Assembly (NCBI GenBank): GCA_014529385.2
Contig: CM043949.1
Span: forward strand, 112,096,477 to 112,160,476
DNA length: 64,000 bases
Direction of reading: 5' to 3'
Source of the DNA: Adiantum capillus-veneris
Taxonomy: Eukaryota; Streptophyta; Polypodiopsida; Polypodiales; Pteridaceae
The notes under the pieces were generated by a model. It ran no database searches. It was not told the DNA's origin and was given only the letters and a program-made list of their open reading frames with translations. Position numbers and translations under genes: made by a program. Below are positions 1 through 11,081 of the stretch, one piece after another. Numbering within the stretch: the stretch's first letter is position 1; every line of letters starts with the position of its first letter.

Positions 1-1
1 C

Positions 2-520
2 TTTGTTCATATCGAATATATAGCTATTGGCATAATACCCTTGTTTAGAAAAGGTCTTAATGTTTCACGTATTGGAGCATTGCTAGATACCAGGCACAGA
101 AACCTACCAAATCAAACTATTAGTATTCTACAAGGTAGTTTATCCAATGGTCCCATATATATAGAATGTTTTTCAAATTACTTTCCTACAGAAATATTTT
201 GATGAGGTAATCTCTCTCTTAATCAAGACTCATGGCTTAGATCTAAATCATAGCTCAGATCATTTGCAAATTGCTTATAGAATGATCATTAGAATTGTCA
301 GCACTTGTCTTTCCTCTGTGTATAATTCTGTTTACCTACGAGAAGCTTCATCTCAAACCAAAGGTCAAAATATTGTAATGAAAGTAGATGACACCACTCA
401 AGGAACTTTACTTGAAATGGTAAACTGGCAAGAAGTAGAGTTTCCTTCAGAATGGAAACTAAATATCTCAAGGACACTGTTAAATGATGTTCAACAACCA
501 GTGCCTTTGAATATTTAGCG
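2..520 (+). pseudogene. Movement-protein-like fragment of endogenous caulimovirid (left arm)
   Basis: Frame 2 reads open from the window edge to a stop near 202. It shows a pattern typical of the 30K movement protein superfamily: a hydrophobic strand, an F-R-K-G-L-N turn and an L-L-D-T-R motif carrying the conserved Asp. After a frame change the reading continues at 264-518 with a region that resembles the C-terminal half of caulimovirid movement proteins. The 5' part lies outside the window. Stops and a frame change show it is not functional. In the family this protein moves virus through plasmodesmata. The assignment rests on motif pattern and on the order movement-like then capsid-like; an unrelated plant repeat ORF remains possible. 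Confidence 0.55.
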
Positions 521-536
521 GCTTGGATGAACTGAC

Positions 537-762
537 TGTTACCATATACATGTGGTAGTGATGTCTGTGAACACACTAGGACCGCCGGGGCATTTTTTCC
601 TCTTTAGGAGGTTATTTTCCCCGACCATTGTATATACGCCTATCACTCTAGGGCTATCTATCTTTCCATTGCACACTAAGTAACACACTCTCTATTGTGT
701 GCCTTGAGCTTCCTTCGTCTTCTCCAATTTGTGTGCGTTTCTCTGCAACCCTAATTCCAAAA
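537..762 (+). repeat. Copia-A 5' LTR
   Basis: 226 bp beginning TGTTACCATATACATGTGG and ending ATTCCAAAA, where the other family members end ATTCCAACA, so the terminal CA is mutated. It contains a TATA-like TTGTATATACGCC about 90 bp from its start. Confidence 0.9.
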
Positions 763-764
763 AT

Positions 765-776
765 TGGTATTAGAGT
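765..776 (+). other. Copia-A primer binding site (tRNA-iMet type)
   Basis: TGGTATTAGAGT begins two bases after the LTR. It is a two-mismatch version of TGGTATCAGAGC, the copia primer site complementary to the 3' end of initiator tRNA-Met, which is intact at the same place in Copia-C. Confidence 0.85.
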
Positions 777-1124
777 AGGTTGCGTCCTCCCGGGCTTAGT
801 CGCTAGCTGCTCTAGCACGCGCCTCCTCACTTTCTCTGATTACAGTGAGGTTTAGCCAGCGTTCACAGGTCGACAAATATTTCGGGTAAGCTCGAGGAGC
901 TGAGTCTGCTTAGATTTTTGATTCGGACTCTTTTCGGCCTCCGTTTCCACTAGAGGTAGTACTGCACAGGCTATTTCATCATTTTGTGCAGAATTTTTGT
1001 CAGTGCCGATTTTTGCATAACAGGTGCCTTACAGTCTTCTACGGTTTGTGCTATATAGCACGTGTTGTTCCCGCTCCGTTTCTCCTATTTTCAGGCAGTT
1101 TTCACATGAGGTGCAACATTTACC

Positions 1125-2590
1125 ATGGCTGACAACAACACAGATGTCTTCAAGATGTTTGCTACTGAGGATAGGTTGGATGGGAACAATTACCCTATGT
1201 GGGCTTATATGATGCAACACGTTCTTGTGTCAAAGGGCGTCTGGAATATTGTGCTGGGCATTGATGTACGTTCTGGTTTTGAGGATGTAGGCGATGTTGA
1301 GGATGTTGCAGGTCTTGCTGCAAGGATTGCTGCTATTAGAATTGTTTTGCCTATGATAAAACAATCTCATTGGGATGTAAAGGATGCGCAGGCTCATGCA
1401 TTGATTGCGTTGTCTGTGAAGCGCACCATTGTTCCTCACATCCGTTCAGCAAAATCTACAAAACAGGCTTGGGATATTCTAGCAGGTCTTTATGCAAGCT
1501 GCAATGAGGCTAAAATTGATTTGCTGCTTAAACAGCTAGAGCCGAAGATTATGCATGAGGAATATGATATGGAAACTTTCCTTGCTAGTGTCAACGATAT
1601 CAATGAGCAACTTATTTCTGCAGGTGAAGTGATTTCAGACAGTTCCCTTGTGCAGACTGCTCTTGATGCCTTACCAGATTCTTACAAGACTTTTGCTAGT
1701 ACTTGGAGACTTATGACCCAAGGAAATCCTGAAGTTGTCAAGTTTGATGCATTATGCACATTGCTGTTGCAAGAGTCACTTTCCCAAAAAAAAAAAGGAC
1801 TAGACAACGTGTTGTTGAATACGATTTTATTGCTCCTCAAAGAAAGGGTGGTAACAGCAATGCGGCCACTTCTTATGGTTCTGCTGCGAGTGGAAAAACT
1901 TCTGTTCCTAATGCTTCTGCTGGTAGCACTTCGTCTGGAAATTCTGGTGATAAGGGAAAAAAGAAGATGCGTTGCCATTATTGTAAAGCTAACGATCACT
2001 TGATCAAGTAGTGTCCTAAGTTGAAGGCCAAAGAGGCTAAGAAGAAAGAGGGTGGTTCCACTGCAAATGCTGGTTCAACTACAAATGCAGCCATTGTTGA
2101 GTCTTCTGTAAAAGAAGACTGTAATGCTGATGTTGATGCAGAATGGGCTTTTAGCGCAGAGTGCACTTACAATCCTGATTTCCATGATGCATGCTTGTCA
2201 GTTGCTGTAGATTCACATGTGTGGTATTTCGACTGTGATTCTACAAAGCACATTACCTCACATCGTGAATTTTTCACCTCTCTCTCGTCTGTCCCTCATG
2301 GCAATTCAATCACTTGTGCCAACAATGCCTCTTATTTGGTTCAAGAAGTTGGAAAGATTGTGCTTATTGCTGCAAATGGAAGTTCCTTCACACTTATTGA
2401 TGCACTTTATGTACCTGGGATCAAGAAGAATCTCTTGTCTGTGTCCGCACTTGCTAGACTTGGACTTGTAGTCAAATTTGTGGATGACAGATGTACAGTT
2501 CATGATCTTAGTTTTGGTGATGAAATTGTTGCATCTGGCCTTTTGTGCCGTGGGTTGTATAAGATCACTTTGTATGACAAGTGTGGATAA
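1125..2590 (+). pseudogene. Copia-A gag and protease, broken
   Basis: The ATG at 1125 opens a copia Gag with the N-terminal pattern of plant copia polyproteins (L-D-G-x-N-Y-x-x-W near codon 18). A run of ten A bases at about 1788-1797 coincides with a frameshift. In the new frame a CCHC knuckle (C-H-Y-C-x4-H-x4-C) is cut by a TAG at 2009-2011 where related copies have Gln or Ser. The protease follows; its active site reads D-C-D-S instead of the D-S-G-A of Copia-C and Copia-D, so catalysis is lost. The frame closes at a TAA at 2588. Confidence 0.85.
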
Positions 2591-2599
2591 AATTTTGCA

Positions 2600-3458
2600 A
2601 ATGCTCTGCAGATTCAAGGACTATTTCAGATGCAAAACTTTGGCATGCACATTTTGGTCATTTGAATTTTTCCAGTTTGCTGCCTTTGCAAAAATCTGAT
2701 ATGGTTGCTTCTTTGTCGCCTCTTGAAGCACCTGTCAAAAACATGTTTGTGAAGGCTGTATTTTGGGTAAGATGCAGTGTTCTATGTTTCCAATGGATGG
2801 TTCAGTTCGGGCCACATGCAGGTTGTAGCTTGTGCATAGTGATGTTTGTCGGCCCATGCAAACTCCGTCCTTGGGCAATTACCTTTACTTCATGACTTTC
2901 ATTGATGATTACTCCAGGCATGCATGGGTATTTCCGCTTAAGGCAAAGTCCGAAGTTTTTATGTGCTTCAAACAGTTTCTGGCTATGGCTGAAAATGTAT
3001 CAAAATGTACTATGGGGACCCTCCGTTCCGATCTAGGGGGGGAGTATATGTCTCATGAATTTAATGCATCTCTGGCTAGTCGTTGGATAAAATACCAACG
3101 TACAGTGCCTTATAGACCTCAGCAAAATGGTGTTGCTGAGAGGAAAAACATGTTACTTACAGAAATGGCACGATGTATGGTCAAAAGTCAAGCTTTGCCG
3201 CATTATTTATGGCTTGAGGCCATCATGTGTGCCACTTATGTACTAAATAGGTGTTCTACGAAAGCTTTGCAGTCTATTACTCCATATGACGCATGGCATG
3301 ATAGAAAGACTTCTATTGAGCACATGCGTGTTTTTGGCTGTTTAGCATATGCTTTGGTGCCACAAACACAGCACAGAAAATTGGATGATAAGGCTGTCAA
3401 ATGTATTTTTGTTGGTTATAGTGCTGAAAGCAAAGGTTACTGGTTGTATCATCCATAA
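2600..3458 (+). pseudogene. Copia-A integrase region, broken
   Basis: The GAG-pre-integrase motif (L/F-W/G-H-x-H-F-G-H) lies near 2635-2670, then the catalytic core begins near 2895 with the first Asp in F-I-D-D-Y-S-R. The second Asp lies in L-R-S-D near 3030 and the Glu in the R-P-Q-Q-N-G-V-A-E block near 3115-3140. A frameshift near 2745-2760 and a TAA at 3456-3458 (CAA in other copies) break the frame. It would have carried out DNA strand transfer. Confidence 0.85.
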
Positions 3459-3599
3459 ACAAAATGTATTCTGGTTTCACGGAATGTGGTGTTTGTAGAG
3501 GATTCTGTTCAGCCCTTGCTGTCATGTACTAGAGACAGTAATGTAATCTCACAAGACATTTATGACACTTTGTTACCTCTTTTCAGCGGTGGAAATACA

Positions 3600-5412
3600 A
3601 ATGTAAGTTCCAATGAGGCAAATGTACAGCCTATGGGGGTTTCTGAAAATGTTACAGATTAGCCTATTACTGAGGCAGACGTACATGATGTACGTGATGA
3701 GGAAAGGGCTGAAAATGAGCAGGCTAGAGGTATGGCAAAATGGTTGGTGCACACTTTGTGTGATAGTAAATTGGATGCACCTTTGGCTAGTCGTACTCGT
3801 TCAGGCTCTCGCCATGCATCTTATGCATCAGATTGTTATGCTTTGGCTATGTCTAGCTTACATGATGTTGAGGAGCCTTTTGTCTTTTGATGAAGCACAG
3901 AATTCTAAAATTGGATGGCTGCCATGCAATCAGAATATGATGCACTTATAAAAAATGACACATGGACTTTATGTGATTTGTCTCCTGGCAAAAAGGCCAT
4001 TGGTACGAAGTGGGTTTACAAGTTGAAACGCAAGCCGTATGGTGAGATCGATCGCCATAAGGCTCGACTTGTTGCAAAGGGTTATGCACAGCAAAAAGGC
4101 ATAGATTATGAAGAGACTTTTGCTCCCACTTGTTTGTATGACTACTGTGCGTTTTCTATGTGCATTGGCAGCTCATTTTGGTTGGGATGTACATCAATCA
4201 GACATTATTACTGCTTTCTTGAATGGTGACATATTTGAGGAAGTTTATGTAACCCAGCCTCGCGGTTTTGTCATAAAAGGACAAGAGGACAAAGTGTGCA
4301 GATGTAAGAAGGCTTTGTATGGGTTGAAGCAATCTCCTTGTGCTTGGTATGAGAAAGCTGACACTCATTTGGTTAAACGAGGCTTTCGTAACAGTCCAAC
4401 AAAAAGCACATTGTATGTAAAAGTGTGAGGGTGATGTACTTCTCATTGTGGTTCTTTATGTCAATGATTTGTTCATCACTAGACCAAATGAGAGACATAT
4501 TGCTGAATTTAAGGCTGATTTGAATGCTACTTTCAAGATGAAAGATTTGGGGCTGTTGCATCATTACTTGGGTATACAGTTTAAACAGTGTGCTGGTGGT
4601 ATTTCCTTGTGTGAGAAAAGTTACATAGAGACATTGCTATGTAAGTTTGGACTTGAGGATTGCAAACCTATTGCCACTCCCATGGAAACAGGTTTGAAGT
4701 TGAGTCTACATGATGCTGGCGATCCTGCTGATGTCACTCTTTATCAAACTGATATTGGCTGCCTCATTTATGTATGCAACATGAGGCCGGATATTCAGTT
4801 TGCAGTCTCAAAAATCAGCAGATTTATGCATAGCCCAGGGTCTAAGCATTGGCAGGCTGTCAAGAGGATTTTCTGCTGCCTTAGTGGCACTTTACATCTT
4901 GGCTTGTTTTATCTCAAGGGGGGATCATTGCTGCCAGACTTACATACTTTTTCGGACTCAGATTGGGTTGGTTGTTTTGACACGCGAGTATCCACAAGTG
5001 GTTTTTGTTTCATGCTTGGCAGTTCATGTATATCATGGTTGAGCAAGAAGCAACCTACTGTGGCCACTTGGAGTTGTGAGGCTGAGTACAAGGCAGTCTT
5101 CACAGCTGCGGTTGAGTGTGTATGGCTCAGACGCCTTATGGTTGATTGGGTGTTGGACAGGACACTGCCAACACTTTCTACACTGACAGTCAAAGCGCAT
5201 TGGCAGTTGCAAGGAACCCAATTTTTCATGCTCGCACAAAGCACATTGAGGTGCATTACCACTATGTCACAGAGAGGCTCTCAGCAGGAGGGATCAGCTT
5301 GGCTTATGTGCCAACACAGGACAACCTTGTAGATCTTTTCACAAAGGCATTGTCTCGTGAGAAGCTTGAAGCTTTCCGCAAAGCTTTGGGTTTACTCCCC
5401 TTTGTGGACTGA
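3600..5412 (+). pseudogene. Copia-A reverse transcriptase and RNase H, broken
   Basis: Reverse transcriptase begins near 3915 with the copia block G-T-K-W-V-Y-K-L-K and the R-L-V-A-K-G-Y motif. The catalytic box is changed from Y-V-D-D to Y-V-N-D (near 4458-4470), which would abolish polymerisation. RNase H follows with the D-S-D-W-x-G-C motif near 4955 and an E-A-E-Y motif near 5080, and ends at the TGA at 5410-5412. There are frameshifts near 3885, 4125, 4425 and 5145. Confidence 0.87.
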
Positions 5413-5487
5413 TCATGTCCTCACGGCATGGCACTTCCCTTTACTCATGTGCCAGCTCTTGTTCACCGCATCACTCCAGGGGGGATT

Positions 5488-5726
5488 TGTTACCATATTC
5501 ATGTGGTTATTCATGTGGTAGTGATGTGTGTGAACACACTAGAAGCGCCGGGGCATTCTTTCCCTGTTTTGGAGGTTTCCCCCCCCGAGCATTGTATATA
5601 CGCCTATCACTCTAGGGCTATCTATCTTTCCATTGCACACTAAGTAACACACTCTCTATTGTGTGCCTTGAGCTTCCTTTGTCTTCTCCAAGCTGTGTAC
5701 GTTTCTCTGCAACCCTAATTCCAACA
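5488..5726 (+). repeat. Copia-A 3' LTR
   Basis: 239 bp, TGTTACC to CCAACA, preceded by the polypurine tract AGGGGGGATT. It is 13 bp longer than the 5' LTR because the first bases contain a small tandem repeat of CATGTGGTTATT-like sequence near 5501-5520. Confidence 0.9.
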
Positions 5727-5740
5727 CTGATCAATACAAC

Positions 5741-6138
5741 TTTATCCAATGGTCCCATATATATATAATTTTTTTCAAACTTTCTTGCAGAAATATTTTG
5801 ATGAGGTAATCTCTCTCTTAATCAAGACTCATGACTTAGATCTAAATCATAGCTCAGATCATTTACAGATTGCTTATAGAATGATTATTAGAATTTTCAA
5901 CACTTGTCTTTCCTCTGTGTATAATTCTGGTTACCTACGAGAAGATTCATCTCAAACCAAAGGTCAAAAAATTGTAATGAAAGTGGATGACACCACTCAA
6001 GGAACCTTACTTGAAATGGTAAACTGGAAATTAGAAGTAGAGTTTTCTTCAGAATGGAGACTAAATATCTCACAGACACTGCTAAATGAAGTTCATCCAA
6101 CCAGTTCCTTTGAATATTCAGCGGCTCGGTTGAACTGA
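5741..6138 (+). pseudogene. Duplicated movement-protein-like segment (left arm, second copy)
   Basis: This stretch repeats 139-535 and then continues into the rest of the viral sequence. It starts at the shared bases TTTATCCAATGGTCCCATAT and stays open through 6138. The right arm has this segment only once, so the repeat is a tandem duplication private to the left arm. Copia-A lies between the two copies. Compared with the first copy it has a few substitutions and an insertion of three bases near 6030. Confidence 0.8.
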
Positions 6139-6788
6139 TCAATACAAGGGCGTTGAGCTATTCTTCTGCCTCAACTTATCATTGATAGAATAATCCTCCA
6201 CCGCTATCCTGCATACATCCAGTTACTTATAAGGATTATGAAGGGTTGTTCAGATATAAACTCTACAATAGAGTTATTCCATCCAAGTTTGTTTTTAATT
6301 GAATTGATCTCTTGACCAAGGTAGCCATTGAAGAAAAAGAGCTTTCTTATAGTCTCTCCTATATTCTGTTAGCACCAAATACGCGTCTTCAACCTTTGGA
6401 GTCAACCTCCAATTGGCATACCAATGCTTGAAAGGAAATTGTTGTATTGCAATATCAGGTGCTTTCCAAACTGTCTGTTTTTTCCCAGTCTCACACTCAT
6501 ACTTTTTTTCCTTGAGGGGTATTTCCTCCTGATAAAAAAGGTAAAGAAAAAATAACTGAGGAACAACAAGAAGATTTATAGCAAGTAATTAGTTTTGGTG
6601 GTAGCCCAAAGGATAAAGATTTCTCCAGGATGTTCTCTGCTATCCTTCACGAACTAGTGCTCGAGTCTGTAACACACTTTCCACCAGAAATGTCACCCTT
6701 TGCAGATGAAGATGCTCAAGATGGATTAAATCTCAATCAAAGGTGGGGAGGAAATGCTCAGGTACAAAATTGGTAGCAAAGGCAACAA
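6139..6788 (+). pseudogene. Linker between movement-like and capsid-like regions (left arm)
   Basis: It is homologous to the reverse complement of 9803-10470, where an open frame of 143 codons exists. In the left arm several stops interrupt it (for example near 6300) and about 100 bp near the start are missing. Part of the polyprotein between movement protein and capsid in caulimovirids with a single long ORF would lie here. No domain is recognised. Confidence 0.5.
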
Positions 6789-7925
6789 ATGGGTGAGATA
6801 GTAAGGACAATATTGCTAGAAGATTCTGAATGGATAGTCTTTCAAGATGATAGATGTGTAGAATATGAAGAAGAAGAACTAGATGAATTGGATAGCTTTC
6901 TTCCACAGATATTTCCAGTCCCTGATGAGTCTTCAAACGACAATTTAGACATCAGCTCTGAAGAAGAAGTTAGAAAGATAAATCCAATCAAAATGGAAAT
7001 GGAAACAGATGAGTTAATATTCGAAACCCCTTCATCTTCCTCGACAATAACGCTCAAAGGGGTTACAAAGATTGGTGACATAACTATCCTTGATATAGAC
7101 GGGCTCTCTCAAGAACAAGTATGTCAATTTATCTACAATTCAACTCATTACGGGATCCACTATAAAGATCTTACACAACAACAATCAGTGTCTATGATAA
7201 TCACTAGATTTCAAGGAATGCTGCAAGCCTGGTGGGATGAACTTAGCACAGACAACAAAGCTTATATCATGTAAGGAGGACCAAAAAGCCATGAAAATTT
7301 TGATAATGTAATTTCACTATTCTTTGCAGCGCTAGTCATTCAATTTTTGGGGTCAACCAAAAAAATACAAGAAAGGAATAAAGAAGCCTTTTTCAGGAGC
7401 AAACTATGTGACTTGACTCATATTAAGAATTACCAGCAACACATGACACATTTGATGTATCAATTTCCAGGTGGGAATTTCAAAGCTGAATACAAATAAT
7501 ATTATATCAGCTCATTCCCTGAGTCATTTGCAAATCTGATAAAAGAAAGAATCAAAGCAGCTGGTTTGCATCTTGATGAAAACATTTCTCTAGCACATAA
7601 TAATTCTTTTGTGGATGAAGTTATTGATCTCCAATGTGTTAGGATAGGGATTAAGAAAGAAATCAAGCAGGTGAAATGGTTCAACTCTAGTTTCTGTGAT
7701 AAAGAGAAAAAGGTTAAAACCTTTGGATGCAAAGACAAAACAAAGTGTACCTGCAAGATTAAACACCGCAAAAACAAGTATGGTAAGTAATTCAAGGTAG
7801 CATGGAGGAAGCGTAAACTCAGCAAAGAAGAAAGAAAACAGGTAAGGTGCTACATCTGTAACAAACAAGGGCATATTGCTCCAGAATGTCCTCAACGCAA
7901 GAAAATGAAATGTAGTACTAAGGGA
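6789..7925 (+). pseudogene. Capsid (coat protein)-like region with CCHC zinc knuckle (left arm)
   Basis: The open frame at 6789-7274 has a strongly acidic N-terminal half (E-E-E-E-L-D-E-L, E-E-E-V) followed by a segment ending in W-W-D-E-L, as in Gag-like capsid proteins. The reading then shifts frame; a Lys-rich segment (7566-7790) leads to a C-Y-I-C-x4-H-x4-C knuckle near 7850-7895. Acidic region, core, basic stretch and a single CCHC box is the layout of caulimovirid coat proteins, which package the viral DNA. Stops near 7272, 7498 and 7788 show decay. A Ty3-type Gag is the alternative; the movement-like region upstream favours caulimovirid. Confidence 0.6.
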
Positions 7926-8251
7926 TAACTATGAATATGAGGTAATCTACTGCAATGTTTTGCAAACAAAGGATATCCCTACTGCTCAGTATACTGAGTA
8001 TGATTTCAATGAAAAACAATTAGCAGACAGTCCTACAAGTGAATCAATTTCTGTTGATTACTCTGCAGAATAAGCCAAAATTTTCCAATGACAGACAACC
8101 ACGGCTTACCAACATGGTATAAAAACTTTTTCATTTCCTAAACAAAAAAGGTATGTTCCTTCTAGCTTTGGTTCTAGTCCTCGTTCTTCAGATGGAACGG
8201 AATCATGGAAAAGTCAACAACCACCACTTATGCTAAATCTCTCAAGAAAGG

Positions 8252-8302
8252 AGCAACAAAGGAGAGCAGTTGAGTCAGCTGTTGTGGGACCAATCTCTCA
8301 AT
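8252..8302. other. Spacer at the centre of the inverted repeat
   Basis: About 51 bp that do not pair with each other separate the two arms. They contain AGCAACAAAGG and the short self-similar run TTGAGTCAGCTGTTG. The stem flanking them is CTAAATCTCTCAAGAAAGG on the left and its exact complement on the right. Confidence 0.8.
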
Positions 8303-8639
8303 CCTTTCTTGAGAGATTTAGCTTAATTGGTGGTTGTTGACTTTTCAATGATTCCGTTTTGTCTGATGAACGAGGACTAGGACCAGAGCTAGAAGGAACA
8401 TACCTTTTTGGTTTAGGAAATGAAAAAGGTTTTCTCACCATGTTGGTAAGCTGTGATTGACCGTCATCAAAAAAATTGGCTTATCAGAGTAATCATAAAA
8501 AATTGATTCACTTGTAGAACTATCTGGTAATTGTTTTTCATATGAATCATACTCAGTACATTGAGCAGTAGGGATATCCTTTGTTTGCAAAACATTGTAG
8601 TAGATTTTATATTCATATTTATCACTCAGTATTGCATTT

Positions 8640-9790
8640 TCAAAATTTTTCTTGCGTTGAGGACATTCTGGAGAAATATGCCCTTGTTTGTTACAGATGT
8701 AGCACCTTACCTATTTTCTTCTTCTTTGTTGAGTTTACACTTCCTTCGTGCTACCTTGAATTTCTTGCCATACTTGTTTTTGGGGTGTTTAATCTTGCAG
8801 GTACACTTGGTTTTGTCTCTGCATCCAAAGGTTTTGACCTTTGTCTCTTTATCACAGATTCTAGTGTTGAACCCTTTTACCTGCTTGATTTTTTTTTCAA
8901 TCCTTATCCTAGCACATTGGAGATCAGTAACTTCATCCACAAAAGAATTGATTTGTGCTAGAGAAATATTTTCATCAAGATGCAAACCAACTGCTTTGAT
9001 TCTTTCTTTTACCAATTTGCTTTCTTTTACCAATTTGCAAATGACTCAGGGAATGAGTTGATATAATATTGTTTGTATTCAACTTTGAAATACCCACCTA
9101 GAAATTGATACATCAAATGTTTGATGTGTTGCTGGTATTTCTTAACCTGAGTCAGGTCACATAGTTTGCTCCTAAAAAAGGCTTCTTTATTCCTTTCTTG
9201 TATTTTGTTGGTTGACCCCAAAAATTGCATGACTAGCACTGCAAAGAATATTTAAAGTACATTATCAAAATTTTCACGGCCTTCTCGTCCTCTTTGCATG
9301 ATATAAGCTTTGCTGTCTGTGCTAAGGTCATCCCACAAGTTCGCAACATTCCTTGAATTCCATCGATTATCATAGACATTGATTGTCGTTGTGTAAGATC
9401 TTTATAGTGGATCCCGTAATGAGCTGAATTGTACATAAACTCAAAAACCTTCCATACTTGTTCTTGAGTGAGTCCGTCTATACCAAGGATAGTCATGTTG
9501 CCAATCTTTGTAACCCCTTTGAGCATTGTTGTCGAGGAAGATGAAGGGGTTTCAACTTTTACCTCATCTGTTTCCATTTTGATTGGATTTATCTTTCTAA
9601 CTTCTTCTTCAGAGCTGATGTCTAGATTGTCATCTGAAGACTCATCAGGGTCTGGAAATATCTATGGAAGAAAGCTATCCAATTCATCTAATTCTTCTTC
9701 TTCATATTCTATACAGTTATCATCTTGAAAGACTATCCATTCAGAATCTTCTAGAAATATTGTCGTTACTACCTCACCCATTTGTTGCCT
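8640..9790 (-). pseudogene. Capsid-like region with CCHC knuckle (right arm)
   Basis: Reverse-strand counterpart of 6789-7925. The frame at 9577-9233 covers the core and continues, after frame changes, to a Lys-rich segment at 9033-8707 and the CCHC knuckle near 8710-8650. The acidic N-terminal part is at about 9790-9600. The core matches the left arm closely but has its own substitutions; for instance the W-W-D-E motif of the left arm is lost near 9325. Confidence 0.6.
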
Positions 9791-9802
9791 TTGCTACCAA
9801 TT

Positions 9803-10470
9803 TTATACCTGAGCATTTACTCCCCATCTTTGATAGGGACTAAATCCATCTTGAGCATCTTCATCTGCAAAGGGTGATATTTTTGGTGGAAAGTGTGTTA
9901 CAGACTCGATCATTAGTTTGTGGAGGATAGCAAAGAACATCCTGGAGAAATCTTTATCGTTTGGGCTACCGCCAAAACTAAATACTTTTTGTAAATCTGC
10001 TTGTTGTTCCTTAGTTAATTTTTTCTTTACCTTTTTAATTAGGAGGAAATACCCCTTGAGGAAAAAAAGTATGAGTGTGAGACTGGGAAAAAACAGACAA
10101 TTTGGAAAACACATGATATTGCAATGTAGCAATTTCCTTTCAGGCATTGGTATGCCAGTTTGGAGGTTGACTCCAAAGGTTGAAGACGTGTATTTGGTGC
10201 TGGCAAAATATAGGGGAGACTATAAGGAAGCTCTTTTTCTTCAATGGCTGCCTTGGTCAAGAGATCAATTCCATTTGAAACAAACTCGGATGGAATAATT
10301 CTATTGCAAAGTTTATATCTGAATAGCCCTTCATAATCCTCATAAGTTTCTGGATGTATGCAGGCTAGCGGTGGAGGATTATTGTGTCGATGAGAAGTTG
10401 AGGCAAAAGAATAGCTCGAGGCTTGAGAATCAGGTTCATTGAACTGCATCTTGTAGACAAGTTTCTCCAA
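9803..10470 (-). pseudogene. Linker region of the pararetrovirus (right arm)
   Basis: Two overlapping open frames (10470-10039 and 10147-9803) cover the region between the movement-like and capsid-like parts. The first has a Ser/His/Pro-rich start and then an H-P-E-T-Y-E-D-Y-E-G-L-F motif whose DNA is also recognisable in the left arm near 6210-6250. A frameshift near 10100 separates the two. It is better preserved than the left-arm copy and so is the best guide to the original reading frame. Function not known. Confidence 0.5.
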
Positions 10471-10499
10471 GACAGAAGCAATATCCTTCTTAGATCTAG

Positions 10500-11081
10500 A
10501 TCGGCTTAATACCTTGTATTGATTAGTTCATCCAAGCCGCTGAATATTCAAAGGCACTAGTTGCTGAACTTCATTTAATAGCGTCTTTGAGATATTTAAT
10601 TTCCATTATGAAGGAGAATCTATTTCTTGTCAGTTTACCATTTTAGGTAAAGTTCCCTAAGTGGTGTCATCCACTTTCATTACAATAATTTGACCTTTGG
10701 TTTGAGATGAATCTTCTCACAGGCAACCATAATTATACATAGAAGGAAGACAAGTGTTGACAATTCTAATAATCATTCTATAAGCAGTTTGCAAATGATC
10801 TGAGCTATGCTTTAGATCTAAGCCATGAGTCTTGATTAAGAGAGAGATTACCTCATCAAAATATTTATCAATAAGGCTGTAGGGAAAGTTTGGAAAACAT
10901 TCTATATATATGGGACCATTGGATAAACTAGTAGAATACTAATAGTTTGATCTAGTAGGTTTTTGTGCCTGGTATCTAGCGACGCTCCAATACATGAAAC
11001 ATTAAGTCCTTTTCTAAACAAGGGTATTATACCAACAACTATATATCCGATATGTACAAATTGATGACCTTTGTGTAATGC
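10500..11081 (-). pseudogene. Movement-protein-like region (right arm)
   Basis: Reverse complement of 1-535, present once. The G-L-N turn and the L-D-T-R Asp motif of the 30K superfamily are recognisable near 11030-10970. A few indels close the frame, for example around 10900 and 10620-10660. It starts the right arm; beyond 11081 the similarity to the window start can no longer be followed because the left arm leaves the window. Confidence 0.55.

Larger units (their letters stand above)
537..5726 (+). mobile_element. Copia-A, LTR retrotransposon (Ty1/copia), decayed full-length copy
   Basis: A complete but inactive copia element: 5' LTR 537-762, initiator-Met primer site at 765, gag from 1125, zinc knuckle near 1975-2015, protease near 2220, integrase near 2630-3300, reverse transcriptase 3915-4570, RNase H near 4940-5400, polypurine tract 5477-5487 and 3' LTR 5488-5726. 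The flanking bases are CTGAC (532-536) and CTGAT (5727-5731), a target duplication with one mismatch. The coding region is broken by frameshifts (near 1790, 2745, 3885, 4125, 4425, 5145) and stops (2009, 2588, 3456). The two LTRs differ at roughly fifteen positions by eye, more than those of Copia-C, so this is the older of the two insertions. It lies between the two copies of a duplicated viral segment. Confidence 0.93.
1..11081. repeat. Giant inverted repeat of endogenous pararetrovirus sequence
   Basis: The left arm (1-536 plus 5727-8251) and the right arm (8303-11081) are reverse complements of each other with moderate divergence. The innermost stem pairs 8233-8251 with 8303-8321 almost without mismatch, and the outer end pairs the first bases of the window with about 11060-11080, so the left arm probably continues beyond the window start. 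Each arm carries, from outside to centre, a movement-protein-like region, a linker region and an acidic capsid-like region with a CCHC knuckle. The arms differ by an approximately 5.2-kb Copia insertion and a 0.4-kb tandem duplication in the left arm only, plus about 100 bp near 10400-10470 present only in the right arm. No protease or reverse transcriptase is seen in either arm. Confidence 0.85.

Noticed and set aside
1029-1220. Short reverse frames opposite Copia gag and pol in all six copies
   Set aside because: They recur only because the family recurs; none has a motif, and their frames are not kept between copies.
8561-9061. 166-codon plus-strand frame in the right arm
   Set aside because: It is the antisense of the Lys-rich capsid-like region; hydrophobic composition (Phe/Leu) is explained by the complement of Lys/Glu codons.
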